From Seminavis robusta (lineage: Eukaryota > Bacillariophyta > Bacillariophyceae > Naviculales > Naviculaceae): DNA of 64,000 nt. The position numbers and the translations under genes were made by a program. Shown here in pieces: positions 31,338-42,775 of the stretch. Under the pieces are notes generated by a model. The model did no database searches. It was not told the DNA's origin and worked only from the letters and a program-made list of their open reading frames with translations. Location of the stretch: contig CAICTM010000158.1 of NCBI GenBank assembly GCA_903772945.1, forward strand, positions 40,167 to 104,166. Direction: 5' to 3'. Each line of letters begins with the position of its first letter. The first letter of the stretch is position 1.

Positions 31338-34300
31338 CTACGCAAGAGCTTCCGCACGATCCCCCCCCTTCGTGCGTCGCTCTACCTTGACATTCACGAT
31401 TGGTGTTGCTTCGGATTCTTCCGAAGTTGTTGCTTTTGGTGCCTTTGGAGTTGTTTCTTTTGGTTCTTTCGAAGTTGTCGCTTTTGGTGCCTTCGGATTT
31501 GCTGCTTCCGGTTCTTTCGAAGTTGGTGCTTTTGGTGCCTTTGGCGTTGTTGCCTTTCGGGCCGTTGTTGCCTTTCGGGCCGTTGTTGCCTTTGGTGCAT
31601 TTGGCGCCGTTGTGGCGCCGCTGTTGCCTTTGGTGCCTTTTGGGGCTGTTGCTTTTGGTGTCTTTGGAGTTTTTGCTTCTGGTTCGTTCAAAGATGCTGC
31701 TTTTGGTGCCTTTGGATGTCGCTCTACCTTGACGTTCACGATTGGTGTTGCTTTGGGTGTTGTTGCTTTTGGCGCATTTGGAGTTGTTGCTTCGGGTTCT
31801 TTCAAAGTTGTTGCTGTTGATGCGTTTGGAGTTGGTGCTTTTGGTGCCTTTGGTGTTAGTGCCTTTGGTACCTTTGGAGTTGTCACCTCTAGTGCCTTTG
31901 GAGTTGTTGCTTTTGGTGCCTTTGAAGTTGGTGCTTCTGGTTCGTTCAAAGATGCTGCTTTTGGTGCCTTTGGACGTCGCTCTACCTTGACGTTCACGAT
32001 TGGTGTTGCTTCGGGTGTTGTTGCTTTTGGCGCCATTGGAGTTGTTGCTTCGGGTTCTCTCAAAGTTGTTGCTTTTGTTACCTTTGGAGTTTTTGCTTCT
32101 GGTTCTTTCTTGGGATTTTTTGGTGTTTCTAATGCTTTTGGAGAAGTTGCTTCCAGTGCAGTTACTTTGGGCGGTCCATACAGTAAATCAACGACTTCTT
32201 GCTTCGACACTTCCACAAACCAAGATGTGCAATCACTAACTCCATAGGCAATGATGAGAGTACTGGGGTCGTCCACCTTCTCGGTCATGCCTGTGACAAA
32301 GTGAATAGCTAAACAAATTGAAATTGCGCATGAGATGGGCATCTTCAACCAAAGTTTTGAATCTAGTCTCCGTAGAAACCCCCCTTTCCTTGCTTACCTG
32401 GACAGTTCAACGTGAGTTCCCCAATAGAGAACCAGACGTGAGGTGGCCGGGCTGCCAGTGGGTTGTCATTCGCGTCATTGGTAAAAGAGGTCAAGCAAAT
32501 GTATCCACTCATGGCTACCGTCTGGTAGGGTGCCGTTGCCTCTATTGCATAGAACCGACTCAGGTATTGGTTGGGCACCAATCCGGCTTCTTGCATCCTG
32601 AGACGCCCCCACGGGATCTTGACATGACTAATGCCCAAAAGCAGTTGCTTCTTGTGACTTGGCTCTTCAAATGGGATACAACAAGCGCTACCTCGGTCTG
32701 CCACATATGGACTCTCATAAAAGTTTTGGTATCTAGCCAGTGCCAACTCATCGGCGGTGTAGAACGACGGTTTACCGTGGAATGCAACCCTTGAGAAGTT
32801 GGCACTCCCATAGCGTTGCCCTTGCAGGTTGTTGCTCTCGGTTGGGAGTGTCAAGTCGACTGGTTGGACCAAATGAGGACGGTGCTTGGACAGTAAATCG
32901 CCAGCTGGATTCAACTCGACTATTGTGTGGTTTGTATCGGGGTCTACAAAGTAGTTGAAATTCTTCCCATGTTTGAGGACTGCCGTGTCATTGCTGATAA
33001 ACAAGGGTCGTTTGCCAATTGTGACTTGCAGGGGTGAATCAAAGACTTTGTCAACTACTGTCTCAGAGATATGATTGTATGGCGGACGCTCTTCATTCCC
33101 AATGTGAAGGGGCGTCAGTTTAGCATAGGATGACAGATAGAGTTGGTTGTGCAACACAAAGAGTCGGAAGTCTTCTCTCTTGCCAAAGCTTGTTGGCAGA
33201 TTCAGCACCACATCTGCGAGGAGAGCCAAGTCTTTGTCGAGCAAAGCAATGCCTAGGTAACTGATAGAGGGTGGTTTACTTTCCCAGGATCCCCCAATCA
33301 TTTCAAGAGTTGTATTGGCAGGGAAGCACGATTGCTGTGTCCCTACACGATATGAAGCAACGTAGGTCGGAGAAACTCCATCAAATGCGAGCATGGATTG
33401 AACGTCGTTGACCGGCATGGGTACAATGGTTGGATTGTACTCAAAGAGATATCGTTTGGCTGGGTATCGATTGGGCTCTTGTTTGAAGTATTGAGTAATG
33501 TTATCGTGTCCTTCCGTAGCGAGCACATCCCGTGGTATCCTGTACTGTTCTTCCGGGATTGTGGTCAAGTAGTGAGTTGTTGCCTTATGGATCGTAGGAG
33601 CAGCCATGTCAGGTCTCCAATATTGGCGGTGGTGTTCTTCGCACTCCAAACAAACTCGACACTTTTTTGGTACTGTGTCAGCTTTTTCAAGTGCCTCCCT
33701 GGCGGCTTCAACCAATGTCATGTTCTGATCTCTAGCAAGCTCTTCGATGAGTCTTCCACATTGGACTTTGTGGGTTTGTTGATATCTACAACCTCCACAC
33801 AGGTCATCTGTCTCAAAAGGCGATGCTTGCAGTTGTGAAAGCCTTTGCCTCGCAGCGGTGGTGCCGTGTTTCAGGGATGTTCCATTTTTGTTGTGGGTGT
33901 GATGATGGGAGTTGTTGTGGTGAAGATTACCATGATGCCGGCGGGTCAAATTCTGATGACTGACTTTGGAAACTACCTTAACTGTTCTGGTATCCTCCTG
34001 TTGACTTCCTCTCTTGGTGTTCTCATTTCCCCGCTCACTAATCTTGGTTTTGTTTTGCTCAGGTTTATTGGTCACAGCCGAACTGTTGAGTTCGAGGGAG
34101 GTTTCGTTCTTGTTATGATCATGATGACGGCGAGTCAAATTCTTATGACTGACTTTAGAAATGATCTTAATTGTCGTCGCGGTATCCCCCTGTTGAGTTG
34201 TCCTCTTGTCGGCCTCATTTCCCCCCTCACCTTTCTTGGTTTTGTTCTGTTTAGATTTACTGGTAGCAACCGAGCTGTTGTGTTTGAAGGAGGTTTCGTT

Positions 34301-34819
34301 CTTGTTATGATCATGATGATGGTGAGAGCTATGGTGAGTCATGTTCTGAGGATAGACTTTGGAAATGATCCTAACAGTTGGGGTATCCTTTGGATGAGAT
34401 TTTCTCTTGTTTGTTGTGGTAGGCGCATCCACGTCGCTGATCCGTTTTTTTGAAGCGATCCTCTCAGTTGGGATATCCTCCTGATCGTGCAGGGGCATTC
34501 GCATTCTTGTATTTGCTCTGGCAGATGCTGCTTTGGACACGATGCCTCCTGTTGGGGTATCCTCCTGATCCTGACGAAGCACCCTCCTCTTTGTTGTAGT
34601 AGATGCCGCTGCTTCCACGAGCTGCTCTTCTAATTCACCCAACCAAAGTGCATTGCTTAGGACTCTTCGATGTGTAAAGATCGTTTGTGATTGCAGAATG
34701 CAAACACACAAGACACCCAGCAAGTAAGGCACCAATCTCTTTGGAGGTCTACTACGAGATCTGTCGGTTTCCGATGAGCTCGGCATCTGGTTGTTCGGCG
34801 ACGGCGAGTGAGACGTCAT
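31338..34819 (-). CDS. Large type II membrane protein with Lys/Ala/Pro/Thr-repeat tail (1130 aa)
   Basis: Two exons, 34819-32398 and 32308-31338, with an 89-bp GT-AG intron. The spliced protein reads ELTLNCPAIHFVTGMTEKV; the apparent signal peptide at the head of the second open frame is therefore intronic. A cytosolic tail and signal anchor (LVPYLLGVLCVCILQS) come first, then three to four His/Asn-rich repeats (HHHDHNKNETS; SHKNLTRRHHDHNKNETS), a Cys-rich patch (CGGCRYQQTHKVQC; CRVCLECEEHH) and a conserved-looking domain of about 400 residues. That domain ends in IIAYGVSDCTSWFVEV, a pattern I associate with beta-mannosyltransferase-like families (tentative). The last 260 residues are repeats of KAPKATTPKA with three copies of ATPIVNVKVER. 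Such Lys/Thr/Pro-rich tails recall diatom wall proteins; function is unproven. Confidence 0.65.
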
Positions 34820-35099
34820 TTTGTTGACGCGTGATGAGTGGATGATACTATATCGAAACTTTGCGGCTGCTACGGTTTGATTGATATCATCATATCGAGC
34901 TAACTTTACAAGCAAGATACAATCAAGCAAAGACGATATCATACTGATCCTGTACGTTCAGGCACCTGGCGAACTATTCATGCAGTGAAGTGTGTTAGAC
35001 ATACCAGATAGACAGGAATCAATCGATTTTACCAGATTTTGTGAGCGATTTTGTGGCATCTGGTAACGATCAGCAGCATAATTGTTATAGTCTCCCCCC

Positions 35100-35360
35100 G
35101 TCTGAAAAAAGAAATAAGCCAGCGGAGCTGTGTAACCTCGGCAGAAAGGTTTCAGTGTAAGCAGATACCCCTATTAGCTTGCTAGCTAGAAGCAGATACC
35201 TCTAGTGCTTAGCTAGTGCTTAACTTGTGCTTAGCTAGCTAGAAGCAGATTCCCATAGCAAGGTACTAGAAGCAGATACCCTAGCTAGCTAGAATACTAG
35301 TTATATAGCTTTCACTGGCTTTAGAGTTTTTCCTGGTAGAAGCAGATCCCCCTACTAAGA
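35100..35360. repeat. AGAAGCAGATACC repeats
   Basis: Irregular repeats of AGAAGCAGAT(A/T)CC, six copies between 35155 and 35350, interspersed with TTAGCTAGCTAG. No coding potential seen. Confidence 0.6.
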
Positions 35361-35629
35361 TGCATGTAAATAGCTTTAGCTGGTTTAAAAGCACCATCCC
35401 AGGAACTTATTTAGTTTTTGCTGACTTATTTGTGTTCTAACCCTACCCTTATACCTGCAGGGACCACCGTAGCAGGAAAAACAATTAAAGGGGTTGAGGG
35501 CTCTGGCAGCAAGACTGCCGAGGTTAAGGAACACTTGCCCAAGTGCGCACCGGTACCGTGACTGCTGGTAGATGGATCTGGGCTTACAATACAGTTTGGA
35601 GTAGGGAAGTTGTAACCAAAACCCTGTGG

Positions 35630-35783
35630 CAACAATGATGCAGAATGAGGAGTGTGTGCAGTGCGCCAGCATACAAGTAGAAGTAGAAGTAGAAAGCACT
35701 GTCGTCATTTGCATTGATTCTAAAGGTCGCATGCTAGAATTAGACGTAGCATCCCAAGAAAGGCGACTGAATGATTCATTCCT
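35630..35783 (+). repeat. Dispersed repeat, copy 1
   Basis: Matches 38760-38905 imperfectly over about 150 bp: GATGCAGAA, CAGTGCGCCAGCA, ACTGTCGTCA, GGTCG and AAGGCGACTGA occur in the same order. Neither copy has a clear reading frame; it may be part of a decayed transposon or gene. Confidence 0.5.
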
Positions 35784-36119
35784 GGAAGGCGCCAGGTTTT
35801 GGTGAAGCGTGCCTAGTGGCCAAAAAATAGTCGCGGTAGTCGCGCTAAAGTCGCGCTGAAAGTCGCTAAGAAGTCGTGCGCGACTTCCACTTGGAAGTAA
35901 ATAGTCGCGATAAAGTCGTGGTAAAGTCGCGCTGTTTCACTGGATAAGACCACGAGAAGTCGTTGTAAAGTCGTGCTAAAGTCGCGGAAGTCGTTGTAGT
36001 CGCGGTATAAAGTCGCGATAAAGTCGCGGTGCGCGACTTTAGAACGACTTTCGGCGATCCAGCGCGACTTTCGAAAATCCGGGATTCGCTCCGTAACCAC
36101 TTTAAACCTGGCGCCTTCC
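35784..36119. mobile_element. Short inverted-repeat element with AAGTCGCG array
   Basis: Perfect 16-bp terminal inverted repeats: GGAAGGCGCCAGGTTT at 35784-35799 and its complement at 36104-36119. Between them the motif AAAGTCGCG or AAGTCGTG recurs about fifteen times, partly inverted around 36031-36045. No protein is encoded. Its design matches the element at 42020-42407, which has different termini and a different internal word, so both may be foldback-type non-autonomous elements. Confidence 0.6.
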
Positions 36120-36347
36120 TGGCGCCGCGACCGTTTTCGGGGTGAGAATCCCTACTAGCTAGTATCTTTGGCCTTGTAAGGCACGAGGCATTCCACCTTG
36201 GATCGCAGAGACAGAAGCCCGATTTAGCTAGACTCGTTGGCTATGGTAGGTAGCAAGTATGAAAGGAGCGAGAAAACTTAACAAAACAGAGTGACATTTT
36301 TTTAAACTGTACTAGTGGGTTTCTCAATCACGAAGGAAAAAACGTGA

Positions 36348-38171
36348 TTACGAAGAGACAGGCTCTTGGTGGTTGAGCTCTTGGAGAATATCGCGGATAA
36401 TATCCATGACCCCGGGCATGGCGCCTTCGACGGCCCCTGGCATGGAACCTTCGATGCCCGCCAAAAGGTTGTCAATATGTTGGGGATTGGCTTTTTGACC
36501 CTCCAAAAAGTCAAAGTACATGTCACTCATTTGACTCATTTGCACCGCCTCCTCAAAGCCTTGAAAACGCTTTTCTGACATGAGCAGATTGTCCGTGTTG
36601 GGTTCCCAATCGGAGGCCGCCCGCCGCCTTTTCCCGTATCGTGACTCGAAGGACTCAAAGGACGTGCCAAAGACTTGCGTTTGTTGACATTGGCGGCTGA
36701 GTTCGACATTCAAGTGTTGTTCGTCGTCTTTTTTGTCGGTAGAGCGCCAAGAGGGGTATCTTGGAGTGGATACATTCTGACATGAGTTGCGAACCCGCTG
36801 ACGAGGCCACCCCGTCCACCACGTGCATGAGGGGGAGAAAGAGTTGACGATCAGCGACTTGGATAAGGTAAGGGGAGGTGGGGTCTTGACCCGATGTTCC
36901 CATGACTTTGACCTTGGTGGTTTCGTCGCTGCCGCTCGTCTCGTCCACCATGAGCAATACGTTGAATCCCGACGCCAGTAAGGCATCAATAATGGACTGG
37001 CCATTCTTGTCCCGGAAATAACAAATCACTAGCCGACGGCGGGATATTAGAGGGTACTCTTCAATCAAGAGCTTCTCTACTTCATCGCCACGGGGTATCT
37101 TATTGAAGGAAGCGGGTGCGAGTTGTCGGGCACTGGCCATGGTGATGACTTCTTGCCGCAGGGGCGTCTGAACGACGGACCCACGGGGCATTTTGGACTG
37201 GAGGTAACAAAAGTGGGTCGCAATGGTCCACTGGGCAAAGAAGCTCGCGGCAAAGTTCTTGAAGTCTTCGCGATCCCACGCCTTGTCGAGGTGGTCATCC
37301 TCCGTCACAAAGTCGGGCTTTTCGGCGACACGAAAGAGCTGTCCGTGCGCAATCGACGCACTGGGGATGCCCCCCAGCTTGGCTCGGATCATGCCGGGCA
37401 TGTCGCCATTGGATATCACCAAGTCGGGATACTTGTTCTCTTGTACAGATGCGTGGCAGTCAGTTGTGATTCTCCGTACGATATGAGCCACGCTCGGCCA
37501 GAAGCTTTCATCGGGCGTGACAGACGTGATTTCGAGGGCGGTCGTTGTTCCACTCGAAGGGGCTTGAGCTGTCGATGCGCGTTCCAAAAGGATATTTGAG
37601 GCAGGAATAAGCGTACATCGACCCCCGCCTCGTTCAGCTTGGAAACAATACCAACACTTCCAGCTGCATGCCCCATTCCTCTCCCATGAACATAGTATTC
37701 TACGAACGGTCTTTGATTGGGCACATTGGTGGAGGGGGGAGTGCATCCAAGGGAGACATGTCCAACAAAGCCAATCACCGCGCATAACGTCAAACCCGTA
37801 GAGATACCGATACAAGCAAGAGCCATCCAAGCGATCCTGGCGGAGGTTGCCCTCCTCAACGTACGCATGCCGTAGTGGAGGGAGAGCGCCCCAAACTCGT
37901 GCACCAGGTCAGCCCAGCAGGGTTGCTTTTCCGCAGCTCTATGATGTTTTGCTGCACCCATGATCCTCCGAACTGTGGAAGAAACCGATTGAGATTCTGT
38001 CCTCTTGATCTTACAGTCATCGTGGTCGTCATCAGCAGAATTTCTCCAAGTTTTTATTGGGTTGGTCCTCCGGCAGCGATGGTGGAGAGGGTGGATTTCT
38101 ACTGAGCGCTCAATGTCAGTAGTAGAATGGTTTCCACAGTTGACTTCTTCATTGTCAAAAGGCGGGGACAT
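36348..38171 (-). pseudogene. GT-B glycosyltransferase with two frameshifts
   Basis: Minus-strand gene in three frame segments: 38171 to about 37612, then to about 36755, then to 36348. A membrane helix lies at about residues 113-140 of the first segment. After it comes YYVHGRGMGHAAGSVGI, the Gly-rich N-terminal motif of UGT/GT28 enzymes. The middle segment ends with VDGVASSAGSQLMSECIHSKIPLLALYR, a typical donor-sugar binding region. The last segment continues with KKDDEQHLNVEL and a helical tail. The second shift falls at a run of six A, a common error site, and the two shifts compensate, so assembly error and true pseudogenisation are both possible. Expected activity: transfer of a sugar from UDP-sugar to an unknown acceptor at a membrane. 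Confidence 0.6.
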
Positions 38172-38199
38172 CTTTATTTAATTTTGTGAAGATGGAGGG

Positions 38200-39700
38200 T
38201 GACAGACGGCAGACATGGATACTGGATACAAATAAATAAATACTAAATAGATACGTTAAGGAGCGAGGGGGGCGAGGCTAGGCAAAGCAGTGGCTGCGGT
38301 GGTGGGTGGCTGGTGTGGTGGGCATACGGGGAGAGCAATGAGGACGCGAGCAGGGCAAAACAAGGGGGGCAGGATACGGCTGGTGAATGATCAAGTGACC
38401 TCTTGTGTGTTTTTTTAAAATAAAAAATAACCTCTTGGGGGAGTCAGTCCTGGATACTCTTGACTGGTATGTGACCAGTACGTGTACAACATCCCTTGCC
38501 AAGCTCTTGAAACTCCGCCGCCTACCGGTACTGGTACCGGTACCGGTACTACTGTAGTACTGCATACATGTAGCAGGTTCGGCAAACCCTTGATTCACTG
38601 CTAGCTAGCTAGGCTGGTGCTTGATACTGCACACGTACCGGTACTCGTACATTGCACATTGCAAGGAACACAGTTTGGGGCGATTGTTTGGTCTCCGAGC
38701 ACCATGTTGTCATCGTTGCTTCCAACAACCAAACCCTGCGCCAAAGCCAGACAAGACGACAACGATGCAGAAAGAGTGCATTCAGTGCGCCAGCAGACAA
38801 CTCTAGAAGCAGAAAACACTGTCGTCAGTGGCATTGGCCCAATTAGGTCGTGTGCTTGAAGAAGAGGTAGCCTCCCAAGGAAGGCGACTGACTGATTGCT
38901 GGGGCTGTAACCGTGTTCCGGGCTGGGACCTAGCTAGTTTCGACTCCCACCTTCCTTTCGCTATGGCTTCTCGGTCGGCGACGCTCATCTTCAGTTCTTG
39001 GCTCTTAATATCTCCAGCCATGACCTGGGTCAATGGCGAATGATTTGCTCCCTGTTTTATTGCGGAATAGGAATGCCTTCGGCACTAGCATTTCCCGCTG
39101 GTTTCGTGCCCCCATCTCGGCACCATCATCGTCGAGGACCTGTGAATTTCTTTTGCCGACTGACGTGGCTGGTTGCCTCAACCAACATTGACGGTGACTT
39201 CGCAGCTCGTGTCTGCCGCAAAAGGAGGAAGTCATCAAGTTTAAAGGAATACTAGATTACAGGAAGCCAGCTTACGTGATCTTATGACAGCGAAGTAGAC
39301 TTGAGATGTTTGCCCAGGCCATGCAGCAGCCCTGCTAGTACCGCAACAAAAGGAGCTTTATAATCTTTAGTTTCCAAAAGATGTAAAAGCGACCCCGTAA
39401 ATCAAAGACGACACCACGGAGTTCAAGTACCACAACGGATGACAATGCAACCGCATCTGGACCAGCGTATTCCAGAATTTCACGATTGAATCAATCGTAC
39501 TGGTAGCCCGTAGAGTTCACATGGGCATAATGGGCAACCGAGTATCTCCAATCTCTTTATAGCCCGCGACCGCTTGGCTGGAGCTGCAAAGACCCCTTCC
39601 AGGCGAGCCTACTTTGAGGACTTGTGCTCAGCAGGTTCCGTTCCGCCACTGTCACCAGCCATGACAGGCTCCTTTCCGCCGCTTTGGTTGTCGTGATGTT
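38200..39700. other. Intergenic, repeat copy 2 included
   Basis: No convincing gene. GGTACCGGTACC-type simple repeats lie near 38525-38550. The dispersed repeat matching 35630-35783 lies at about 38760-38905 and continues in the plus-strand frame EEEVASQGRRLTDCWGC, which also hints at a decayed coding sequence. Confidence 0.4.
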
Positions 39701-39705
39701 TGTTG

Positions 39706-40654
39706 CTATTGTTGTTGAATGAGACAAGAAATGCCTTTGGCTTTCTTCACCATGTCCTTGTGTGTGCCCTTGACATGAGAATGAAAGCAATCAAAACAGA
39801 ATTCACAATGACAGAGGGGGCATGCATGGTCACCCCACTGTTTCCGTTTGACCTTGTTTTGGAGGCACAATTGGCAGAATCCAACATCCCAATCTTTTGC
39901 TTTTCCACCGTGTTCTGACAATCCTTCTTCTGCACAGATCTCGCTACAGTAGAAGTTCAAATTGCAACCACAAAGGCAACCAATGATTGGGCGACGTTCA
40001 GTTTTGCATCCTTGCTTGTTTAGAGCATCTCAAATTGTTGACTGCCTTGTAGTGGTCAGCAATATTAGTAGTGGGGATGGATTCATTGGAACGAGGAGCT
40101 GTCATCTCGGCGAATTGACTGTCGTCTTTGCAATAACCGTTGCCCTTAGATAATGCGTCAGCTGATTCAAACTCGTCAACACCCAAGTTATCATCGCATG
40201 GGACGCCTCCTCGTTGCTTTTTCTCAAAGGTTTCCTTGGCTTTTTTGAGTGTGTAATCATACCAGTTAACAGTATGCTTGATGTCATTGTTGCTAGCCAC
40301 ATGATTGTTGGTACCGTTACTGCGACCGTGTTCCGGAGTTGGAGCCCCAGCAATGCTTCGCTGAGTCACTTCCTTGTTGGCGACGCTCGTTGTATCCTCT
40401 TTGTTGATTGCCGTGGCAGCGGTGGCCTTGTAACCCTTCGTGGCAGTTCCCTTGTTACTGGTACTGTTCTCCGTGGCGGCGACTTCGTTGGTAGCTGCCC
40501 CCAAAGGAAAACCTCCATCTGCAGGGCTTATCGTATTAGCAGATAACTGGCCAAGAGGAACCATCACAGTGCCCTCGGCAGCATTGGCAGAATTGCCTTT
40601 GTTGCCCTTCTTCTTGCTCTTTCGAGGCAGAACTGTTGTCCAGTTTCCATCCAT
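39706..40654 (-). CDS. MYND-type zinc-finger protein, frameshifted
   Basis: The start at 40654 (MDGNWTTVLPRKSKKKGNKG) is chosen because the same N-terminus heads the tandem copy at 41762. A basic, Ala/Thr/Asn-rich disordered region follows, then WYDYTLKKAKETFEKKQRGG. Near 40015 the frame must shift by one to read GCKTERRPIIGCLCGC and NFYCSEICAEEGLSEH, which is a MYND-like pattern (C..C, C.C, YCS..CA, H). More Cys pairs follow (CQLCLQ, CPLCHCEFCFDCFHSH). MYND fingers bind proline-rich peptides in other proteins. Without the shift the protein ends before the finger. Status as gene or pseudogene is open. Confidence 0.45.
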
Positions 40655-41050
40655 TGTTCCTGCTTGCTGTGTTCGTCTAGTCTTGGTCTTCTCGCTTTTC
40701 TCTTCTCGCGTCCTTGGAGTTTGTGTGTGTGCGAGGCGAGGCAAGGCGAGGAAAATCTGCGGGTGTTGACCTTTTAAAAATCTCTCGCTTGCCGGGAAAA
40801 GCGGATCTGGGTCTCGCAAAACAAAAGCTGCCCCAATAACAACTCTGCTGGCCTTTACCCGAATCGGAGTTTGGCTTGTTGGATTGGGAACGTTCGTTGA
40901 CTGACCCATGGCGCCGGCACCATGACCATGACAGCAACAAATTTCTGAGGGAGAGCAAAAGCAACAAAATAAAACAAACATCACTGAGCACTCTTTGAAT
41001 ACGCCTCGGAATAACCTCTTTGAATTCAAGACACACCATGAGCAATAAAA

Positions 41051-41255
41051 GGTCACGCAAAAGCAAATTCGCCGCTGGCAAAGTTACTCCAGAAACTGCA
41101 CGATGAAACGGTAGCCAACTCAGGCAACCGGACCAAGGGACCCAATAAATCCGCCAAGACCAAGCCTGACCTCCAAGACAACGAAGATGCGATCCAACTC
41201 ATGGTGAACGAACATCTGCCAGCCAACTATGACGAGCCTGGTCTTCGCATGTGGG
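41051..41255 (+). pseudogene. Unknown gene fragment between tandem MYND copies
   Basis: Two plus-strand frames could join: MSNKRSRKSKFAAGKV (about 41039-41100), then after a shift SAKTKPDLQDNEDAIQLM and VNEHLPANYDEPGLRMWVKE up to about 41275. The wording looks protein-like but matches nothing I recognise. The 3' part collides with the inverted MYND-gene copy ending at 41256, so it may be broken by that duplication. Confidence 0.25.
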
Positions 41256-41762
41256 TCAAAGAGGAGGACTATGCGGTGCGACCAGCTGATGGGACGCGCT
41301 CCGTGTGTGGAAATTTTGACATTTGGCTTTCCTTGTATGTTGACGGCATGTCTCCATCAGAGGTGGCACCAGACTGGCACTGGAGCGTCCCGCTGATTCA
41401 TACTCATCAACGCCAAAGCTGCCGATATCGTCGCGCGGGACGCTGCCTTGTTCCTGATCTTGCTCAAGCTCTTCCTCGGCAATATTGAACACACAAGAAT
41501 AAAAGAGCGAGTATCGCAAACTCCGAGTATCATCTTCTTTGTTGATTGGCGTGGAAGTAGATGCCTTGTTACTGTTATCCGTGGCGGTGACTTCATGGTT
41601 ATGATTGGTGGTTGCTGCCTCCAAAGGAGGAAAATCAGCACGGCTCATCGTATTAGCAGATAACTGGCCAAGAGGAACCATCCCAGTGCCCTCAGCAGCA
41701 TTACCCTTGTTGCCCTTCTTCTTGCTCTTTCGAGGCAGAACTGTTGTCCAGTTTCTATCCAT
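41256..41762 (-). pseudogene. Truncated tandem copy of the MYND-type gene
   Basis: The N-terminal 45 residues (MDRNWTTVLPRKSKKKGNKG ... MVPLGQLSANT) are nearly identical to the copy starting at 40654, including the 5' flank. Downstream the sequence diverges and no zinc-finger cysteines appear before the stop. Probably a partial duplication of the neighbouring gene. Confidence 0.5.
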
Positions 41763-42019
41763 TGTTCCTGCTTTGTTACTCTCAGTCTTCTCGTGTTGTG
41801 AGAGACGAAATCCGCGGGGGTTGACGTTTAAAATTCCTCGCCCTTCCGCATTGTTACGCCAGGAGCCAACGACGGAGCCTGGAAATCACGAAGGAAGAAA
41901 AAGCAGATGAAAGCAAACAGCTCAGCTGGCTACAAGAATAAGCCAGCCAAACAATGCACAGAATCGAACAGTTAGCGGGTGTTGTCTGTTGCTGATGGAG
42001 TCGAGTCGAGTCGACTGAG

Positions 42020-42407
42020 CAAGGTCCTGAAATGGGACTAGTTTCACGCTTTTGGGTTAGTTTCACGCTTTTTGTTAGTTTCACCGAAAATGGACCACCG
42101 ATTCCTTGAAACTGACCCAAAAGCGTGAAACTGACCCAAAAGTGTAAAACTAAACCAGAAAGCGTGAAACTAACCCAAAACGCGTGAAACTAACCAAAAA
42201 GCGTGAAACTAGTACAGTATGTGTCATAGTAAATCAATGTAAACACGCCTAAAAGCGTGAAACTAACTCAAAAGCGTGAAACTAACCCAAAAGCGTGAAA
42301 CTAAACCAAAAAGCGTGAAACTAACCAAAAAAGCGTGAAACTAACCAAAAAGGGTGAAACTAACAAAAAGCGTGAAACTATCTTTTGAGTCCCGTTTCGG
42401 GACCTTG
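42020..42407. mobile_element. Inverted-repeat element with AAGCGTGAAACTAACC array
   Basis: Begins CAAGGTCCTGAAATGGGACT and ends in the complement of CAAGGTCCCGAAACGGGACT, so about 18 of 20 terminal bases are inverted repeats. The inner neighbours of both ends read AGTTTCACGCTTTT. The interior holds about fifteen copies of AAGCGTGAAACTAACC, inverted near the left end. No coding capacity. Likely a non-autonomous foldback-type element; no clear target duplication is seen. Confidence 0.65.
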
Positions 42408-42451
42408 CAGTGTTGACATGCCGTCAACACAACACAAGGACAAAAGAAATA

Positions 42452-42523
42452 GGCTCCAGCGAGACTCGAACTCGCGTCGCCAGAATCAGAACCTGGAGTG
42501 ATAACCACCTACACTATGGAGCC
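42452..42523 (-). tRNA. tRNA-Gln (anticodon CTG)
   Basis: The minus strand folds as a 72-nt cloverleaf: 7-bp acceptor stem GGCTCCA/TGGAGCC, D-arm GTGT...TCAC, anticodon stem CCAGG/TCTGG with loop TTCTGAT (anticodon CTG at loop positions 3-5), and T-arm GCGAG/CTCGC with loop TTCGAGT. No intron. The 3' CCA is not encoded, as is usual for eukaryotic nuclear tRNA genes. Confidence 0.93.
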
Positions 42524-42775
42524 AATACCATTTGATACTGCAATGTTCAGATTAGTGGTATACATAGACAAACGTTGATTTTCTCGCTAGCTAGCAACCA
42601 ATAGAATTACTTTAGTCAGTCATGAAGATAGCTGTACCAAACTATAGACTTGAATAAATTGACAGGAGTGTTTATTATTATAATACATTCCTGTGTTGCT
42701 GGGTGGACAGGACGACGATAGGAAGGAGGCTTCTCAAATAATATGTAGCTATGTCCAAAGGATGTCCTTAATTAA

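Noticed and set aside
31267-32247. Plus-strand frame of 326 codons rich in Val/Phe/Gly repeats
   Set aside because: It is the antisense of the repeat-coding exon of the minus-strand gene; triplet-periodic repeats keep the opposite frames open.
32309-32348. Signal peptide (MKMPISCAISICLAIHF...) of a separate secreted repeat protein
   Set aside because: The segment lies in an intron. Splicing 32398 to 32308 keeps the frame and makes one long protein, so there is no separate secreted gene.
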